Positions 17,432 to 28,407 of a stretch of DNA of 40,212 nucleotides are shown here, one piece after another (within the stretch, counting starts at the first letter, position 1; every line of letters starts with the position of its first letter). The notes under the pieces were generated by a model that worked only from the letters and a program-made list of their open reading frames with translations, did not search any database and had not been told where the DNA came from. Source of the DNA: Acidithiobacillus marinus (GTDB lineage: Bacteria > Pseudomonadota > Gammaproteobacteria > Acidithiobacillales > Acidithiobacillaceae); contig NZ_MXAV01000026.1 in assembly GCF_002847505.1 (NCBI RefSeq), positions 1 to 40,212 of the forward strand, written 5' to 3'. Made by a program: the position numbers and the translations under genes.

Positions 17432-18871
17432 CTAGGCGCGATGGGTGACGTCGCCCACACGCACCAGTTTCAGGGTGTTGGTACCGCCCGGTGAACCGAT
17501 GGGTTCACCTATGGTGATCAGCATCAGATCTCCATCGCGTACCGCGCCGCGACGGCGGAGTTCGTCTTCGGCCGCCCGCATCACCTGCAGCGGGTCGTCG
17601 TGCCGACTCTGCGGGAAATTGACGGGATGCACCCCTCGATACAGTGTTACCTTACGGCGGGTATAGACCTGAGGCGTCAAGGCATAAATGGGTACCTTGG
17701 GGTTAGCCCGTGACAGCCATAAAGCTGTGGCGCCACTTTCTGTAAAAGCCGCAATGGCCGCAATGGATGAGCGCAGGGTGGCCAGAAGTGCGGCTGCAGC
17801 AATGGTTTCATCGACGCCCGCCAGGGGGCGGTCAATAATCTGCAGGGTATTGGTACAAGGCGCATGGCGTTCTGCCTCACGACAGGTACGATCCATAGCG
17901 GCTACGGCTTCTACCGGGTAGGCACCGCTGGCTGTTTCTGCCGACAACATGACTGCATCCGTGCCATCCAGAACCGCGTTGGCCACGTCGGAAACTTCGG
18001 CGCGGGTAGGAATGGGCTGATGGATCATGGATTCCATCATCTGCGTGGCGGTAATCGTCAGGCGGTTATGTTTCTGGGCCAGGGCAATAATGCGTTTTTG
18101 CACGGGAGGAACAGCGGCATCACCGATTTCCACACCCAGATCACCACGAGCCACCATGATGGCTTCGGACACCGCCAGAATTTCCTCGATGGCATCTACT
18201 GCTTCGGCCCGCTCGATTTTGGCCACCAGCGCTCCGTGTCCTCCCGCTTCCCGAAACAGTCGGCGAGCCTCATCCATGTCTGCCGCACTGCGTGGGAAGG
18301 AAACTGCCAGATAGTCAGCTTCCAGCTGTGCGGCGGTGATGATATCGGCGCGATCCTTGTCAGTCAGCGCCGGCGCAGTGAGGCCGCCACCAGCACGATT
18401 GATGCCCTTGTTGTTGGACAGCTCGCCCCCCTGGACAACGCGGGTATGAATTTCGTCAGCTTGAACTTTCTCCACCCAGAGTACGATCATACCGTCATTG
18501 AGGAGCAGGGTGGCACCGCGTTCCACGTCGCTGACCAGCTGTGGATAAGTCACCCCGACCCGGGTCTGATCCCCCATGGTGCAGTGAATATCGAGAATGA
18601 AGGGTTCCCCCTCTTTCAACTGAATTTTACCATCGACAAACTTGCCGATACGTATTTTCGGACCTTGTAAATCAGCCAGCACGCCTATGGCACGGCCATG
18701 AGCGCGAGCGCGCTCGCGGACCATTTTGGCTCTTTGTACATGGTCCTCGGGAGAACCATGAGAAAAATTGAGACGGACGACATCGACGCCCGCCTCGATC
18801 AGACGATCGATGACCTGCACATCAGAACTGGCAGGGCCCAGGGTTGCGACGATTTTCGTCCGACGTATCAA
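17432..18871 (-). CDS. pyk: Pyruvate kinase
   Basis: Pyk converts phosphoenolpyruvate and ADP to pyruvate and ATP. The 479-residue enzyme has the N-terminal [13 protein letters not shown], the catalytic block [12 protein letters not shown], the metal/substrate region [10 protein letters not shown] and TATQMMESM, and a C-terminal allosteric domain. The start codon is TTG at 18871, overlapping the cbbK stop as TTGA; the site AGGA lies about 10 bases upstream. A rare start plus overlap suggests output set by re-initiation after cbbK. Pyk is not part of the Calvin cycle; its place here lets fixed carbon flow from 3-phosphoglycerate to pyruvate. Confidence 0.96.
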   Translation of the reverse strand: MIRRTKIVATLGPASSDVQVIDRLIEAGVDVVRLNFSHGSPEDHVQRAKMVRERARAHGRAIGVLADLQGPKIRIGKFVDGKIQLKEGEPFILDIHCTMGDQTRVGVTYPQLVSDVERGATLLLNDGMIVLWVEKVQADEIHTRVVQGGELSNNKGINRAGGGLTAPALTDKDRADIITAAQLEADYLAVSFPRSAADMDEARRLFREAGGHGALVAKIERAEAVDAIEEILAVSEAIMVARGDLGVEIGDAAVPPVQKRIIALAQKHNRLTITATQMMESMIHQPIPTRAEVSDVANAVLDGTDAVMLSAETASGAYPVEAVAAMDRTCREAERHAPCTNTLQIIDRPLAGVDETIAAAALLATLRSSIAAIAAFTESGATALWLSRANPKVPIYALTPQVYTRRKVTLYRGVHPVNFPQSRHDDPLQVMRAAEDELRRRGAVRDGDLMLITIGEPIGSPGGTNTLKLVRVGDVTHRA

Positions 18872-20073
18872 GCGTGATTTCCTTTTGCGCGTTCTTCCAG
18901 AATGGCTACGGCCGGTAGGGTTTTCCCTTCAAGAAATTCCAGAAAGGCCCCCCCACCGGTGCTGATATAAGATACCTTGTCTTCAATATGGAACTGATTG
19001 ATGGCAGCTATGGTGTCACCGCCACCGGCTATGGAAAAAGCCGCGCTCTCGGCAACCGCCTGGGCAATAGCCTTGGTGCCACCGGCAAAATTCGCAAATT
19101 CGAACACACCTACAGGGCCGTTCCAGACGATGGTGCCCGCTTTGCGGAGAATGTCTCCAAGCGTCTTGGCAGTGTCGGGACCAATATCCAGAACCATATC
19201 ATCTTCAGCAATGTCGGCGACGGCACAGGTGCGTGCCGGGGCGGTAGCGGAAAATTCCTTGGCTACCACCACATCCGTGGGCAGAGGGACATCGCCACCT
19301 TTGGCTTTGGCAGCGGCGATAATGGCTTTCGCCTCGGGTACCAGATCGGCTTCACAGAGGGATTTCCCAACCCCGTGACCTTCGGCAAGGATGAAGGTGT
19401 TGGCAATGCCTCCTCCGACCACCAATTGATCTACCTTGTCTGCCAGAGACTTGAGAATGGTGAGCTTGGTGGACACCTTGGAGCCAGCGACAATGGCGAC
19501 CAACGGGCGCTTGGGACTTTGCAAAGCCTTGCCGAGGGCGTCCAGCTCGCCGACCAGAAGAGGACCGGCACAAGCCGTAGGCGCGTATTTGGCAATTCCA
19601 TGTGTACTGGCTTCGGCGCGATGGGCGGTGCCGAAAGCATCATTCACATAAATATCGCAAAGTTTTCCGTATTTCCGGGCCAAGACGTCGTCATCTTTCT
19701 TTTCGCCCTTGTTGATGCGGCAGTTTTCCAGCATGACCACATCACCGGGCTTCACCTCAAAACCGCCATCCACCCAGTCGGCTTGCAGGCGAACTGGGCA
19801 ACCCAGCAACTCCGACAGACGCTTGGCTACAGGCGCCAGAGAGTTTTCGGGCTTGAATTCGCCCTCGGTGGGGCGTCCCAGATGAGAGGTGATCATCACT
19901 CCGGCGCCAGCATCCAGCGCCATTTTTACCGCTGGCGCAGAAGCCCGTACCCGGGTGTCGTCGGCAATGCCCTCCTCCTTGTTGAGAGGAACATTGAGGT
20001 CGGCGCGAATGAATACCCGCTTACCTTGTGCCAGACCCTGCTTACACAGATTTTCAAAAGTCAGAACATGCAT
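18868..20073 (-). CDS. cbbK: Phosphoglycerate kinase
   Basis: Pgk phosphorylates 3-phosphoglycerate in the first reductive step of the Calvin cycle. The 401-residue, two-domain protein shows [27 protein letters not shown] and the nucleotide loop GGGDTIAAI. The start at 20073 has GGAGATGAG upstream. It lies 23 bases after cbbG and overlaps pyk by 4 bases. It is slightly longer than the usual 387-395 residues, with no obvious insertion domain. Confidence 0.97.
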   Translation of the reverse strand: MHVLTFENLCKQGLAQGKRVFIRADLNVPLNKEEGIADDTRVRASAPAVKMALDAGAGVMITSHLGRPTEGEFKPENSLAPVAKRLSELLGCPVRLQADWVDGGFEVKPGDVVMLENCRINKGEKKDDDVLARKYGKLCDIYVNDAFGTAHRAEASTHGIAKYAPTACAGPLLVGELDALGKALQSPKRPLVAIVAGSKVSTKLTILKSLADKVDQLVVGGGIANTFILAEGHGVGKSLCEADLVPEAKAIIAAAKAKGGDVPLPTDVVVAKEFSATAPARTCAVADIAEDDMVLDIGPDTAKTLGDILRKAGTIVWNGPVGVFEFANFAGGTKAIAQAVAESAAFSIAGGGDTIAAINQFHIEDKVSYISTGGGAFLEFLEGKTLPAVAILEERAKGNHA

Positions 20074-20096
20074 GCGCTCATCTCCAGTGTGCAGAA

Positions 20097-21116
<1,020 letters not shown>

Positions 21117-21134
21117 TCAAAATTGCAAATAAAT

Positions 21135-23132
21135 TCAAAGTGACTGGTACTGGGCGACAATGTTGTCCACAGTGAATCCGAATTTGGCGAACAATGTCGG
21201 CGCCGGCGCGGAAGCGCCGAAGTGGTCGATACCCACGACCGCGCCCTGCAGGCCCACATATTTGTACCAGAGTCCGGTGGTGCCAGCCTCGATGGCGACC
21301 CGCTTGCTGATGCCGGCCGGCAGGACGCTTTCCTGATAAGCCGCATCCTGGGCGGCAAAAATGTCCATGCAGGGCATGGATACCACACGCACCGCGTGGC
21401 CCTGTTCGGCCAGTTTCGCCTGGGCCGCCAGAGCGAGCTCCACTTCGGAGCCGGTCGCAATCAGGATACCTTGAGCCTTGTCACCCTCGGCGTCCTTGAG
21501 CACATAGCCGCCGCGACGGGCGTTGGCTACGGTTTCATCGGTATGGGGCAGGGCGGGCAGATTCTGGCGGCTGAGAGCAAGCAGGGAAGGCGTGCGCTGG
21601 AGCTTGACGGAGGATTCCCAGGCAATTGTGGTTTCCACGGCATCGGCAGGACGCCAGACGTTGAGATTGGGAATCAGGCGCAGGCTGTTGACCTGTTCGA
21701 CGGGCTGATGGGTCGGGCCGTCTTCGCCGAGGCCGATGGAGTCATGGGTCATGACGTAGACCACGCGAATACCCATCAGGGCCGACATGCGAATGGCATT
21801 GCGGCTGTAGTCCGAGAAAATCAGGAAGGTGCCACCAAAAGGCAGGAAACCGCCGTACAAGGACACGCCATTCATGATGGCGGACATGCCGAACTCCCGC
21901 ACCCCGTAATGGATGTAGTTACCCATCAAACGGTGTTTGCCAATGTCGATAGCTTCTTTCCAGCGGGTATTGTTGGATGGAGTCAGATCTGCAGAACCGC
22001 CGAGAAATTCCGGCAGGGAGGCAGCAATACCTTGGATGGTTTTGCCGGAGGCGACGCGGGTGGCAATTTTCGGATTTTCCGTGCGGAATTCGCTGATTAA
22101 TCGGGCAATGGCGGCGTCAAACTCGGGGCTCGCTTCGCCTGTCAGGCGGCGTTCAAATTCGGCCGCTTCCTTGGGGAAATTGGCCTTGTATTGAGCAAAT
22201 TTTTCCTTCCAGGCGCTTTCGGCGGCTTCACCCTTGGCCTTGGCGTTATAGCCGTGATAAATAGCTTCGGGAATTTCAAAAGGTGCACCGCTCCAGCCGA
22301 GATTCTTGCGGGTCAGCGCGACTTCTTCGGCGCCGAGGGCGGCGCCATGCACATCATGAGTGCCCGCCTTGTTGGGAGAACCGTGACCGATAACCGTCTT
22401 GCAGCAGATCAGGGTCGGCTGTGTGGTCTGCTTGTGGGCCTGGGCAATGGCTTTTTTGATCGCTTCAGGATCATGACCATCTACATGACGGATGACATGC
22501 CAGCCATAGGCTTCGAAGCGGGCGGGAGTATCGTCACCGAACCAGTCGTCCACATGACCGTCGATGGAAATGTTGTTGTCGTCATAGAAGCAGACCAGCT
22601 TGTTCAAACCCCAGACGCCAGCCAGCGAGCAGGCTTCGTGGGAAACGCCTTCCATGAGGCAGCCGTCACCCAGGAAAACATAGGTGTAGTTGTTGACGAT
22701 TTCGTGGTCGGGACGGTTGAACTGGGCGGCCAGCATCCGTTCAGCGAGGGCCATGCCGACGCCATTGGCAACGCCCTGACCCAGGGGGCCGGTCGTGGTT
22801 TCTACGCCGGGGGCATCACGATATTCAGGATGACCGGGAGTTTTGCTGTGCCACTGGCGGAACTGTTGAAGATCTTCAATGGACAGGTCGTAACCGCTCA
22901 AATGGAGGAGGGCATACTGCAACATCGACCCGTGACCGTTGGACAGAATGAAGCGGTCACGTCCGGGCCAATGGGGATTGGCGGGATTGTGCACCAGAAA
23001 ATCATTCCATAGGACTTCGGCTATGTCCGCCATGCCCATGGGCATTCCGGGGTGGCCAGACTTCGCCTTTTCGACGGCATCCATGGCCAGAACGCGAATG
23101 GCATTGGCCAGATCAGTACGGGTTACAGTCAT
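21135..23132 (-). CDS. cbbT: Transketolase
   Basis: Transketolase moves two-carbon units with thiamine diphosphate in the Calvin regeneration phase. The 665-residue protein has [11 protein letters not shown], the ThDP/Mg block [23 protein letters not shown] in the pyrimidine domain, and a complete C-terminal domain. AAGGAG lies upstream; the ATG at 23132 is preferred over the adjoining GTG at 23135 because of spacing. It starts 27 bases after the bisphosphatase. Confidence 0.97.
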   Translation of the reverse strand: MTVTRTDLANAIRVLAMDAVEKAKSGHPGMPMGMADIAEVLWNDFLVHNPANPHWPGRDRFILSNGHGSMLQYALLHLSGYDLSIEDLQQFRQWHSKTPGHPEYRDAPGVETTTGPLGQGVANGVGMALAERMLAAQFNRPDHEIVNNYTYVFLGDGCLMEGVSHEACSLAGVWGLNKLVCFYDDNNISIDGHVDDWFGDDTPARFEAYGWHVIRHVDGHDPEAIKKAIAQAHKQTTQPTLICCKTVIGHGSPNKAGTHDVHGAALGAEEVALTRKNLGWSGAPFEIPEAIYHGYNAKAKGEAAESAWKEKFAQYKANFPKEAAEFERRLTGEASPEFDAAIARLISEFRTENPKIATRVASGKTIQGIAASLPEFLGGSADLTPSNNTRWKEAIDIGKHRLMGNYIHYGVREFGMSAIMNGVSLYGGFLPFGGTFLIFSDYSRNAIRMSALMGIRVVYVMTHDSIGLGEDGPTHQPVEQVNSLRLIPNLNVWRPADAVETTIAWESSVKLQRTPSLLALSRQNLPALPHTDETVANARRGGYVLKDAEGDKAQGILIATGSEVELALAAQAKLAEQGHAVRVVSMPCMDIFAAQDAAYQESVLPAGISKRVAIEAGTTGLWYKYVGLQGAVVGIDHFGASAPAPTLFAKFGFTVDNIVAQYQSL

Positions 23133-23159
23133 CACACACTCCTTGAATAAATGAAAATA

Positions 23160-24104
23160 TCAGTCAGCGCGCTGGTGGGTGCGAACCCGACGCAAAATGC
23201 CGTCATGGCCGGAAATCACCAGGGTTTCGCTCTCTACAAAGTAGTGGGAGCGGGTCACGCCATCGAGAATGTCGCCGGAAGTCAGGCCCGTAGCCACGAA
23301 AAGTACGTCATCACTGGAGACGAGTTCGTCACGGCTGAGCCATTGTCCGACCTTGAGGCCGGCTTTTTCGATGGCTTCGGCTTCACCGGGTTTTTGCGGT
23401 GCCAGGCAGCCAAACATGTCGGCGCCCATGGCCCGGGCTGCACAGGCCGAGATCACGCCTTCGGGGGTGCCGCCGATACCCATCATGGCATCCACCTTGG
23501 TGCCCAGTGCAGCCATGATGCCGCCGCTGACGTCGCCGTCGGTCTGCAGGCGAACGGTGGCGCCAGCAGCCTGGATTTCGCGAATCATGGCGTCATGGCG
23601 GGGTTTCTTCAAAAGGAAAATACGCAGTTCCTTGACATCCTTGCCGAGGGCCTTGGCCAGTGCCTGCAACTTGGCTTGCATGGGGGCTTCAGGATCAATT
23701 TTGCCGCGCGCCGGGGCGGGGACAATCAGCTTGTCCATGTAGTAGGCCGGGCCGGGCTGGAACATGCTACCTTTGGGGGCTGCGGCCAAAACACAAATGG
23801 AACCGGGCATGCCCTGGGCGAGAAAGGTGGTGCCTTCGACGGGGTCCACGGCAATTTCCACTTCGGGGCCGCTGCCCGAACCGACCTGCTCACCATTGTA
23901 GAGCATGGGGGCTTCGTCTTTTTCGCCTTCACCGATGATGACGACGCCGCGCATCGGCACCTGAGCGATGGCAGCACGCATGGCATCCACGGCGGCACCG
24001 TCACCCAATTCTTTTTCACCTCGCCCTATCCAGGCACTGGCTGCGCGGGCGGCTGATTCGGTAACGGGGAGCAAAGACAGCGCAAGACTACCTATGGATG
24101 ACAT
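23160..24104 (-). CDS. cbbF: Class II fructose-1,6-bisphosphatase (GlpX type)
   Basis: This phosphatase hydrolyses fructose 1,6-bisphosphate and, in cyanobacterial relatives, sedoheptulose 1,7-bisphosphate. The 314-residue protein has the metal-site blocks GEGEKDEAPML and DPVEGTTFLAQG and the GlpX C-terminal VATGLTSGDI. It supplies the irreversible regeneration step in an operon with aldolase and transketolase, so a dual FBP/SBP role is likely (inference). AAGGGAAA precedes the ATG at 24104. A 58-base AT-rich gap separates it from suhB. The gap has several AT-rich hexamers but no clear promoter pair. Confidence 0.95.
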   Translation of the reverse strand: MSSIGSLALSLLPVTESAARAASAWIGRGEKELGDGAAVDAMRAAIAQVPMRGVVIIGEGEKDEAPMLYNGEQVGSGSGPEVEIAVDPVEGTTFLAQGMPGSICVLAAAPKGSMFQPGPAYYMDKLIVPAPARGKIDPEAPMQAKLQALAKALGKDVKELRIFLLKKPRHDAMIREIQAAGATVRLQTDGDVSGGIMAALGTKVDAMMGIGGTPEGVISACAARAMGADMFGCLAPQKPGEAEAIEKAGLKVGQWLSRDELVSSDDVLFVATGLTSGDILDGVTRSHYFVESETLVISGHDGILRRVRTHQRAD

Positions 24105-24162
24105 ACGGATTTCCCTTCTAGTGGCGATTTTACATGAAAGACATAATTGTTTTTAGCATAAA

Positions 24163-24996
24163 TCAAAGGGCCGCGTTTGGGAACTCGACGCCTTGATCAG
24201 TGGCCTGGTCCATCCAGTTGCGCCAGGTCTGGTGCAGATCCGGGTCGAGAGTGGCAATGATGGAGCGGGGTTTCAGATCTTTTTCCTGTAAGGGGGAGCC
24301 GTCAAAGCAGGAGATCTGGCCACCGGCTTCTTGCAGGATCAGCGCCCCTGCAGCGCGGTCCCAGAGCTGCTGGGCGCCATGGAGATAAAAATGGTAGCGT
24401 CCGGCGGCCAGCCAGCACCATTCGAGGACCGAGGCGCCAAAATTACGCTGACTGTGAAAGGGGCGTTCATCAATAATGCGCAGGGCCAGAGGGCGCTTTA
24501 GTCGCTTGTAATCGACTACACCGACACAGTATTTCAATGCTGGTGCTTCCCGGGTGAGAAGCGGGTTGTTGTCCACTTTTGCGCCTTGTCCACGGACGGC
24601 CGAAAACAGTTCGGCGCGCACCGGATCATAAATCCAGCCCATGATCGAATGACCTTTTTCCAGTAGTGCCAGGGAAATCCCGAATACCGGCACCCCGGCA
24701 GCAAAATTACTGGTGCCGTCCAAGGGGTCCAGACACCAGAGCGCGGTACTGTTTTGGAGGAGTTGTTGTTGTTCCTGGGGCGACATTTCCTCGCCTAGCA
24801 AGGGAATGTCGGGATAGCGTGCCGCCAGCATATCCTGGAGAAAGTTCTGGCTGTCAATGTCGGCGCTGGTCACGATACTGCCATCAGGCTTGCGGCTGCT
24901 TACGACGGTGTGAAATCGAGGGAGTATGAACCTCTCGGCACTGGTCCGTAGTAATTTCCCAACCCATTGCTGATCGATTTCATGGATGATGGACAT
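24163..24996 (-). CDS. suhB: Inositol monophosphatase-family protein (SuhB-like)
   Basis: This 277-residue magnesium-dependent phosphatase of the IMPase/CysQ/FBPase fold has metal ligands in E69-E70, D90-P-L-D93-G-T (CLDPLDGTSNF) and WDRAAGALIL. The start at 24996 has CGGAG upstream; the longer frame to 25089 overlaps the divergent rsmE gene and is not needed. It heads the carbon-fixation run. Substrates of such proteins range from inositol phosphate and 3'-phosphoadenosine phosphate to fructose bisphosphate and histidinol phosphate, and sequence does not decide. It lacks clear SuhB-specific features, so the symbol is by family and by its known place in the A. ferrooxidans operon. Confidence 0.85.
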   Translation of the reverse strand: MSIIHEIDQQWVGKLLRTSAERFILPRFHTVVSSRKPDGSIVTSADIDSQNFLQDMLAARYPDIPLLGEEMSPQEQQQLLQNSTALWCLDPLDGTSNFAAGVPVFGISLALLEKGHSIMGWIYDPVRAELFSAVRGQGAKVDNNPLLTREAPALKYCVGVVDYKRLKRPLALRIIDERPFHSQRNFGASVLEWCWLAAGRYHFYLHGAQQLWDRAAGALILQEAGGQISCFDGSPLQEKDLKPRSIIATLDPDLHQTWRNWMDQATDQGVEFPNAAL

Positions 24997-25078
24997 GTTT
25001 TTCTCCGCGTTTTTTGACCCACCCTGGCGGCGCTGCGATGATATGCGGGTTATTGTCAGACTGCTGAAATTTGCCGTT

Positions 25079-25807
25079 ATGCCACGCATTCATTTATACG
25101 CTGATTCCGAATTGCCCGAAAGCGGTACTTATTTGTTGCCCAGGGAACCCAGTCATCACTTGTTGAAAGTGTTGCGGGCGCGTCTGGGTCAGGATCTGAC
25201 CCTGTTCAATGGGGATGGATTTGTACATGCCGGAATATTGACGGGGACCGTAGATCACCGCGCCGAAATTCAGATTAGCCAGCGCTTTTTGCGGGATACT
25301 CGCTCGCCCCTTGCCATTCATCTTTGGTTACCCTTGATGCGGGGCGAGCGCTGGGACTGGAGCTTGCAGAAGGCCGTGGAACTGGGCGTGCAGACGATCC
25401 AACCGGTTGCCTGTCAGCATGCGGTGGTGCAGCTCGGTGAGGCGCGTGGCGAGAAGCGGCTCAAGCGCTGGCAGGACATAGTGATTGCCGCCTGTGAACA
25501 GAGCGGAGCCACCACAGTCCCGAGTGTGTTGCCGCCTGTGGCCTTAGATGAGGTCTGGCCCCGCCGTCGAGGAGCAGGACTGGTATTGGATCCGGGGCCT
25601 GAGAATCCGCTCATGCGTGATTTGCTCCATCCCGGCACAGAGTTGACCTTGCTCAGCGGGCCGGAGGGCGGATTAAGTGTTCAGGAGTTGGCAGTTGCGA
25701 GTGCTGAGGGTTTTCAGAAAGTACGCATGGGGCCCCGGATTCTGCGTGCAGAAACCGCCGCAGTGGCGGCGGTTGCCGTGCTCCAGGCTCTGTGGGGTGA
25801 TGGCTGA
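25079..25807 (+). CDS. rsmE: 16S rRNA (uracil-1498-N3)-methyltransferase
   Basis: RsmE methylates U1498 in the decoding site of 16S rRNA with S-adenosylmethionine. The 242-residue protein has an N-terminal PUA-like RNA-binding part (starting MPRIHLYADS) and a SPOUT trefoil knot with LLSGPEGGLS and GPRILRAETAAVAA. The frame is open from 24986, but the ATG at 25079 gives the family's usual N-terminus; its ribosome site is weak. It is divergent from suhB, with 82 bases between the starts, and convergent with corA, with only 9 bases between the stops. Confidence 0.93.
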   Translation: MPRIHLYADSELPESGTYLLPREPSHHLLKVLRARLGQDLTLFNGDGFVHAGILTGTVDHRAEIQISQRFLRDTRSPLAIHLWLPLMRGERWDWSLQKAVELGVQTIQPVACQHAVVQLGEARGEKRLKRWQDIVIAACEQSGATTVPSVLPPVALDEVWPRRRGAGLVLDPGPENPLMRDLLHPGTELTLLSGPEGGLSVQELAVASAEGFQKVRMGPRILRAETAAVAAVAVLQALWGDG

Positions 25808-25816
25808 TAATCCGGA

Positions 25817-26782
25817 TTAAATCCAGCCGGCTTTTTTAAAGCGTCGATATAAATAGAAAGATGATCCCCCGATGATGCTCAGCGCCATGGGATACCCGAA
25901 TTTCCAGTGCAGTTCAGGCATATACTCAAAGTTCATGCCCCAGATGCCGGTAAAAATGGTAATCAACACCAGAATGGCGCCCCAACCGGCCAGTTTTTTG
26001 TTGACTTCGCCGTGATCGATGGCGATCAGGGATAAATTGACCTGAATGGCGGTAGAGATGGTATCTCTGATGGTATCCAGCTGGCTGTTCAGCAGCATGA
26101 TGTGATCATGCACATCCCGGAAGTAGTTTTCGGCGCCATCGATTTGGGCGGGTACCCGTCCACCAAAGAGTTTACTGAAGCCGTCCGCCAAAGGCAGTAA
26201 AGCATGGCGTAACACGTTGCTTTTGTATTTGAAATCATACAGGCGTTCCATGTTCTGGCGGGCTGCCTGATTGTGAAACATGACGGTTTCCAGTTGCTCC
26301 AGCTCATCATCCAGCATATCTACCACTGGAAAAAACAGGTCCACAATGGCGTCGGACAGCGCATAAAGTACATACGCAGAGCCATATTTAAGCAGATGCG
26401 GTTCCCGTTCTGCCCGGGCACGTACCCCGAGTAGCGTTTGTTCACAATCCTGGCGAACGGAAAGGACAAAATTGCTGCCCACAAAAATGTTGATCTGCCC
26501 CATGTGGAGGTCCTCGCCATGATAGGCGGGGGCCTGCAGGATCACGAAGAGATGCTCGTCATACTCCTCAACTTTGGGCCTTTGCAGGCCATTGAATACA
26601 TCCTCCACAGCCAGTTCATGGAGTTGGAACTGTTTTTGCAGAACACGTAATTCCTGCTCGGTGGCATCCTGCAGAGCGACCCAGACAAAATTGCCGGATT
26701 CCTGCAGATAACGGGGAATATCTTCCAGCACGCTGTCTGCGACCTTATGTCCATCGTTATATACTACACAGTTGACCAGCAT
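25817..26782 (-). CDS. corA: CorA-type magnesium/cobalt transporter
   Basis: CorA forms a pentameric inner-membrane channel for Mg2+ (also Co2+ and Ni2+). The 321-residue protein has a large N-terminal cytoplasmic domain, a long stalk helix and two C-terminal membrane segments with the signature GMN in GIWGMNFEYMPEL at about residue 285. AAGGAGCC precedes the ATG at 26782. It lies 119 bases behind the MFS gene, with two strong hairpins in between, so it may have its own promoter. Confidence 0.95.
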   Translation of the reverse strand: MLVNCVVYNDGHKVADSVLEDIPRYLQESGNFVWVALQDATEQELRVLQKQFQLHELAVEDVFNGLQRPKVEEYDEHLFVILQAPAYHGEDLHMGQINIFVGSNFVLSVRQDCEQTLLGVRARAEREPHLLKYGSAYVLYALSDAIVDLFFPVVDMLDDELEQLETVMFHNQAARQNMERLYDFKYKSNVLRHALLPLADGFSKLFGGRVPAQIDGAENYFRDVHDHIMLLNSQLDTIRDTISTAIQVNLSLIAIDHGEVNKKLAGWGAILVLITIFTGIWGMNFEYMPELHWKFGYPMALSIIGGSSFYLYRRFKKAGWI

Positions 26783-26826
26783 TTTCCGGCTCCTTTCTTG
26801 TATTTTGCAGCAGCGTGTAAATAATT

Positions 26827-26858
26827 CCGCCGGAAAGGCCTACAGCCATTTCCGGCGG
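26827..26858. terminator. Strong hairpin between MFS gene and corA
   Basis: CCGCCGGAAA pairs perfectly with TTTCCGGCGG; after a one-base bulge GGC pairs with GCC around a 5-base loop. On the - strand it is followed by AATTATTT, a weak T-rich tail. It may end or attenuate the MFS transcript before corA, or act in mRNA processing. Confidence 0.5.
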
Positions 26859-26864
26859 GAAAGC

Positions 26865-26884
26865 GGGCCGATTGTTTTCGGCCC
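26865..26884. terminator. Second hairpin behind the MFS gene
   Basis: GGGCCGA and TCGGCCC form a 7-bp GC-rich stem with a 6-base loop, 18 bases after the MFS stop. There is no T-run directly after the stem on the - strand, so it is not a textbook terminator. It stands in tandem with the hairpin at 26827-26858. Confidence 0.4.
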
Positions 26885-26901
26885 TTGTATCAACAGGGAT
26901 G

Positions 26902-28383
26902 TCAGACCTGCGGCTGAATACGCGCCTTTTCAATTTTTTCCAGGCTGCCACGAGTTTCCACCCGGAATATCCAGGTTACAATAGCGCCCAGTATTGATGT
27001 TCCTACCAGAATGATCAACAGGATCTGGGTGCCGATATTGTGCAACAGAATGGGAAACAGAAAAGCGGTCATGACCGCCCCAATCTTGGCGAAAGAAGCC
27101 GCGAAACCGGCCCCGTAGCCACGAATGGAAGTGGGGAACACCTCTCCTGCCAGCAGATAAGTCTGAGCATTGGGCCCAAGATTGGTCATGAAGTTGAAAA
27201 GCATGAATCCCGCAAAGAGCAGAATGGTCTTGTCACCAGCGGGCAGGTTCAGGGAGATGGCCGCCAGACCCAAACCCACAGCACAACCAATGAAACCGAT
27301 GATCTGCAATTTGATCCGGCCCGTACCTTCCACCATGAAGATGGCCGCGAGCACTCCCAGAATCAACAGGACGTCGAGCAGGGCGGTACCTTTGGCGGAG
27401 AGCATCACGTTCTGCGCCAGATCAGCCACAGAATGTACATCTTTGGAGGAACCCAGGGTGGTAGCCAGAATGATCGGGGTAAAAATACCGATGCCGTAAG
27501 TACCCAGATCCTGCAGGAACCAGGGAATGGAGGCGAGGAAGGTGGCACGGCGGTTATGGGTGTTGAAAAGTACCGCCGGGCTGACTTTCTGATGCCCGTG
27601 GGCATGTTCCTTGTTCAGGCGCACTTCCTTGGGATATTGGGGTTCGCGCTTGAGGAGTCTGCGGGTTTCTTTTTCAGCTTCTTCGACGCGCCCCTTGCTG
27701 GCCAGCCAGTGGGGACTGTCGGTGATGAAAAAACGGCCGACAATCACCAGGATGGCGGGAATGATGGCGGCGGCATACATCCAGCGCCAGGCATCGACTT
27801 CGGGATAGACGTCGAGGATGACGATGCCCAGACCCGCTCCGACAATGGCGCCTACCGCCTGAAAGGCAAAGGCGCCGAGCACCAGACCGCCGCGCCCCTT
27901 GCTGGGGACGGCTTCGGAAATGACCAGATGGGCGGTGGGATAATCACAGCCCAGGGCCAGACCAATTCCGAAGAGGCACACCACCATCCAGATATAATTG
28001 GGGCTCAGAGTCAGACCGATAAGAAAAGCCACGAAAAGTACCATCTCGACAATGAACATGCGCTTGCGGCCGAATACATCGGAGAGCCCGCCCAGCATGG
28101 TGGCACCAATCAGAATGCCAAAAAGTGCCACAGCAGTAACCACACCCTTTTCTGCAGCTTGCAGGGAAAAGTCCTGAACAATGAGAGGCAGGGCAATACC
28201 GGTCATGAAAATGACCAGACCTTCAAAAAACTTGCCGGCTACGGCAAGACTCCAGATTCGCCATTGCATGGCGGTCATGGGTGTGCCCTTCAGTTCTGTG
28301 CCGTCGGGCCAGACGGGTACTTCGTCAATATACTGCTGGATACTTTTCCCGGAAGGGGGAATATGCACGGGTTCCGTACTCAT
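26902..28383 (-). CDS. Major facilitator superfamily transporter (sugar-porter/MHS-like)
   Basis: This 493-residue inner-membrane protein has about twelve hydrophobic segments and a hydrophilic N-terminal tail of about 40 residues. MFS motifs are GGLSDVFGRKRMF in loop 2-3, ALGCDYPTAHLVISE in helix 4, and an ending ETRGSLEKIE like the sugar-porter PESKG(x)SLEE. The substrate is unknown; relatives carry sugars, organic acids, aromatic acids or phosphate. A clear AGGAGCT site precedes the ATG at 28383. It is 24 bases downstream of ppk2, so the two may be co-transcribed. Confidence 0.88.
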   Translation of the reverse strand: MSTEPVHIPPSGKSIQQYIDEVPVWPDGTELKGTPMTAMQWRIWSLAVAGKFFEGLVIFMTGIALPLIVQDFSLQAAEKGVVTAVALFGILIGATMLGGLSDVFGRKRMFIVEMVLFVAFLIGLTLSPNYIWMVVCLFGIGLALGCDYPTAHLVISEAVPSKGRGGLVLGAFAFQAVGAIVGAGLGIVILDVYPEVDAWRWMYAAAIIPAILVIVGRFFITDSPHWLASKGRVEEAEKETRRLLKREPQYPKEVRLNKEHAHGHQKVSPAVLFNTHNRRATFLASIPWFLQDLGTYGIGIFTPIILATTLGSSKDVHSVADLAQNVMLSAKGTALLDVLLILGVLAAIFMVEGTGRIKLQIIGFIGCAVGLGLAAISLNLPAGDKTILLFAGFMLFNFMTNLGPNAQTYLLAGEVFPTSIRGYGAGFAASFAKIGAVMTAFLFPILLHNIGTQILLIILVGTSILGAIVTWIFRVETRGSLEKIEKARIQPQV

Positions 28384-28407
28384 GGTTGAGAGCTCCTTGA
28401 AGTGGGA

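Noticed and set aside
24997-25078. Promoter or CbbR site upstream of suhB
   Set aside because: I found no convincing -35/-10 pair and no clear T-n11-A type inverted repeat in this short divergent region, although a promoter must lie here or within rsmE.
27040-28389. 449-codon open frame on the + strand opposite the MFS gene
   Set aside because: The sequence is rich in Gly, Gln and His without domains; the - strand frame has twelve membrane segments and MFS motifs, so it is the real gene.
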